DNA of 64,000 nt, from assembly GCF_002813375.1 (NCBI RefSeq), contig NZ_PHUJ01000003.1, positions 2,790,001 to 2,854,000 of the forward strand, written 5' to 3'. The stretch comes from Pseudonocardia alni (GTDB lineage Bacteria > Actinomycetota > Actinomycetes > Mycobacteriales > Pseudonocardiaceae). Made by a program: the position numbers and the translations under genes. The notes beneath the pieces were generated by a model, which was not told where the DNA came from, ran no database searches, and was given only the letters and a program-made list of their open reading frames with translations. Positions 63,292 to 64,000 of this stretch are shown here, in pieces. Within the stretch, counting starts at the first letter, position 1; the number at the start of each line of letters is the position of its first letter.

Positions 63292-64000
63292 GTGACCACC
63301 GTGACCAGCACGGAACGCCCGAGCACGTGGTCGGAGCGACTCGACCCGCGGAACTGGAGCCTGGTCGCCAAGCTGGCGGTCGTCGGTCTGGTGCCCACGG
63401 TCCTCGCCCTGTCCATCGGCGCCGTCCGCGTCGTCGACCAGGCCAACGTGGCCGAGGAGCTCGGCCGCGGCAGCGGCCTGGTCGACGTGCACCGCCAGAT
63501 CGAGACGCTGACCGGCGCACTGCAGACCGAGCGCGACGCCGCGGTCCGCTTCGTGGCGGGGAACCGGCTCGGTGACCGGGCCGCCGTCGACCGGGCGCAG
63601 GCCACGACCGACCAGGCGCTGCAGGCCTCCACGGCGGGGCTCGACGCCGCCGAGCAGCAGGCCCCCGACCTGGCCACGGCCCGCCGGCAGGCGGACACCA
63701 CGCTGGGTCAGCTGCCGGTCATCCGGTCGCAGGTCGCCGAGGGGCCGACCGCGGCCGCCGACCTCACCGGCCGCTACACCGCGGTCGTCCAGCGCACGCT
63801 GGGGCTGGACCGGGCGCTGGTGGGGCGGCTGCAGACCGCCGACACGGCCGGTCTGACCACGGCGATCGCCGCCGGGTCGAGCGCCCGCGAGGCCCTGCAG
63901 CTCGAGCGCACCGTGATCGGTGGCGCGCTCGCCGCGGGGACGCTGGAGGAGCAGCAGCGCGCGCAGGTCACCGGGGCCGAGGCCTCGTTCCAGGCCGCGG
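63292..64000 (+). CDS. NIT-domain sensor histidine kinase, 3' partial
   Basis: The frame stays open to the window end (236 codons). A cytosolic start (STERPSTWSERLDPRNWSLVAK) precedes a membrane segment (LAVVGLVPTVLALSIGAV) and then an Ala/Leu-rich helical extracytoplasmic domain with QIETLTGALQTERDAAVRFV and EALQLERTVIGGALAAG, the pattern of nitrate/nitrite-sensing (NIT) domains in large Streptomyces-type kinases that head conservons. HAMP, kinase and ATPase domains would lie beyond the window. GTG with AGGGAG 8 nt upstream. Confidence 0.8.
   Translation, partial: MTTVTSTERPSTWSERLDPRNWSLVAKLAVVGLVPTVLALSIGAVRVVDQANVAEELGRGSGLVDVHRQIETLTGALQTERDAAVRFVAGNRLGDRAAVDRAQATTDQALQASTAGLDAAEQQAPDLATARRQADTTLGQLPVIRSQVAEGPTAAADLTGRYTAVVQRTLGLDRALVGRLQTADTAGLTTAIAAGSSAREALQLERTVIGGALAAGTLEEQQRAQVTGAEASFQAA

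Noticed and set aside
63194..63295. 33-codon frame ending in a GTGA overlap with the sensor-kinase start
   Set aside because: No ribosome-binding site, Pro-rich product, no conserved feature; the kinase has its own AGGGAG.

Overview
The window is very GC-rich (roughly 70-75 %), nearly all coding, with many GTG starts, 4-nt stop/start overlaps and GC-rich hairpin terminators. Twin-arginine lipoproteins, an F420-type nitroreductase-fold enzyme, a mycothiol-associated TIGR03086 protein, an NDMA/mycofactocin-type methanol dehydrogenase, PspC and XPB helicase all point to a mycolic-acid-group relative or Pseudonocardia-like actinobacterium. This placement is inferred from gene content; no rRNA is present. 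The block def - DUF3263 - LytR_C - (AAA ATPase, pssA, psd, moeA) - groEL, together with thiD-thiC, matches the order I remember from Mycobacterium tuberculosis (Rv0422c-Rv0440), so the right half is conserved chromosomal core.

Region 1 (1-25.6 kb) looks like a metal-uptake and B12-economy island. It starts with a VWA (CoxE-like) protein and an SsuE-like flavin reductase. Then come an ABC importer operon (MFS carrier, Tat-exported substrate-binding lipoprotein, two permeases, a fused two-domain ATPase), further binding proteins, a Csp-like Cys-rich protein, two SAM methyltransferases and a ferredoxin-like Cys protein. A cobalamin riboswitch controls nrdAB (ribonucleotide reductase whose small subunit lacks the radical tyrosine). 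A second importer, lacking its own ATPase, and metE under a nearly identical cobalamin riboswitch follow on the other strand. Short operator-like motifs recur in front of these genes (TGTTGCCA-N6-TGCAG and ACATCTG/CAGATGT), suggesting one or two shared metal regulators.

Region 2 (25.6-40.1 kb) is a C1/alcohol redox locus: NDMA-dependent methanol dehydrogenase, a MoxR AAA+ ATPase and a VWA protein, both with His-rich tracts, a quinone-oxidoreductase-like dehydrogenase, an AhpD-like protein, a methyltransferase that may be MftM (mycofactocin glycan methylation), two membrane proteins, a two-component system, and a form II CO-dehydrogenase-like molybdenum hydroxylase (coxL-coxS-coxM).

Region 3 (40.2-49.5 kb) holds thiD and thiC, each with its own TPP riboswitch, an F420-type enzyme, a MacB/FtsX-like ABC exporter divergent from a two-component system, and peptide deformylase.

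Region 4 (49.6-64 kb) holds DUF3263, a LytR_C (VirR-like) membrane protein, a CDC48-like double AAA ATPase with pssA and psd (phosphatidylethanolamine synthesis), moeA (needed by the Cox-type enzyme), groEL with two CIRCE operators, a WYL regulator, a TIGR03086 protein, PspC, XPB helicase, and the start of a NIT-domain sensor kinase that runs off the window. No tRNA, rRNA, insertion sequence, prophage or CRISPR array was seen.
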